Of a stretch of 5,506 nt of DNA, positions 5,252 to 5,506 are shown one piece after another. The DNA lies in NCBI GenBank assembly GCA_003157225.1, contig PMIZ01000187.1, forward strand, positions 7,583-13,088, read 5' to 3'. Source of the stretch: Actinomycetota bacterium (GTDB lineage Bacteria > Actinomycetota > Thermoleophilia > RBG-16-64-13). The position numbers and the translations under genes are program-made. Positions within the stretch are counted from its first letter, which is position 1. Every line of letters starts with the position of its first letter. The notes under the pieces were generated by a model. It saw nothing but the letters and a program-made list of their open reading frames with translations. It was not told the DNA's origin and searched no databases.

Positions 5252-5506
5252 GTGGCAAACGAATCCCTTGGCGAGAAGATTTTCGACGTTCCGGCCGAGT
5301 TCCGGAAAACGGCCTGGGTCTCGAGCATGGAGCAGTACCAGGAGATGTACAAGCGGTCTATCGAGGACGGCGACGCCTTCTGGGCCGAGCAAGCCGAGCA
5401 GAGACTGCATTGGTTCAAGAAGTGGGATTACGTACAGAACCACAGTTTCGCGGATGCGAAAATCCGCTGGTTCCAGGGCGGCAAGCTCAACGTGAGCTAC
5501 AACTGC
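5252..5506 (+). CDS. acs: Acetyl-CoA synthetase, AMP-forming (partial, N-terminal 85 codons)
   Basis: The first 85 codons of a gene that runs off the right edge encode the acetyl-CoA synthetase N-terminal (ACAS_N) region. Recognisable pieces are WVSSMEQYQEMYKRSIED (22-39), FWAEQAEQ (43-50), L52-WFKKWDYV (54-61) and IRWFQGGKLNVSYNC (71-85). The last corresponds to the conserved W-F-x-G-G-x-L-N-x-(S/A)-x-N-C/x motif that precedes the adenylation domain. The enzyme converts acetate, ATP and CoA to acetyl-CoA, AMP and pyrophosphate in the cytoplasm. Family length is about 650 residues, so the catalytic core and the regulatory lysine lie outside the window. The GTG start is supported by GGAGG five bases upstream. 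It is transcribed divergently from the E1/alcohol dehydrogenase operon. Propionyl-CoA synthetase has a related N-terminus and cannot be fully excluded. Confidence 0.92.
   Translation, partial: MANESLGEKIFDVPAEFRKTAWVSSMEQYQEMYKRSIEDGDAFWAEQAEQRLHWFKKWDYVQNHSFADAKIRWFQGGKLNVSYNC

Noticed and set aside
5166..5495. Plus-strand frame overlapping acs in another register
   Set aside because: The acs frame matches a known protein almost residue by residue, so this frame is a shadow.

Overview
This window is roughly 60% G+C and almost entirely coding. It looks like ordinary bacterial chromosome. Every gene has a strong Shine-Dalgarno sequence (AAGGAG, GGGAGG or AGGAGG), and two of the six genes start with GTG. 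The pyruvate dehydrogenase E1 is of the split alpha/beta type, most like the Gram-positive (Geobacillus-type) PdhA/PdhB sequences I know from memory. That type also occurs in Chloroflexota, Actinobacteria, cyanobacteria and others, so I cannot name a phylum from the sequence alone. There are no mobile elements, tRNAs, rRNAs or CRISPR arrays.

Layout. Five genes read leftward as a tight probable operon. In transcription order they are: a beta-CASP metallo-beta-lactamase-fold ribonuclease (5043 to 3652); a zinc-dependent MDR alcohol dehydrogenase (3613 to 2558); 2-oxoacid (probably pyruvate) dehydrogenase E1 alpha (2553 to 1474); E1 beta (1470 to 490); and a nitroreductase-family flavoprotein (464 to beyond base 1, cut by the window edge). 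The gaps are 38, 4, 3 and 25 bases. A 208-base divergent control region (5044-5251) separates this operon from the rightward gene, AMP-forming acetyl-CoA synthetase. That gene starts at 5252 and runs off the right edge after 85 codons.

How the genes may work together. Most of the metabolic genes meet at the acetyl-CoA node. E1 alpha/beta decarboxylates a 2-oxoacid to feed an acyl-CoA-forming complex. Acetyl-CoA synthetase activates acetate. The alcohol dehydrogenase could interconvert an alcohol and an aldehyde. The ribonuclease and the nitroreductase have no obvious metabolic link. E2 and E3 of the dehydrogenase complex are not seen; the slot directly after E1 beta holds the nitroreductase. 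The least explained DNA is the divergent intergenic region. It has an AT-rich core with overlapping weak promoter-like elements, and two inverted repeats between that core and the acs start codon. I found no clear sign of a wholly new system; the points worth checking are the operon composition and this control region.
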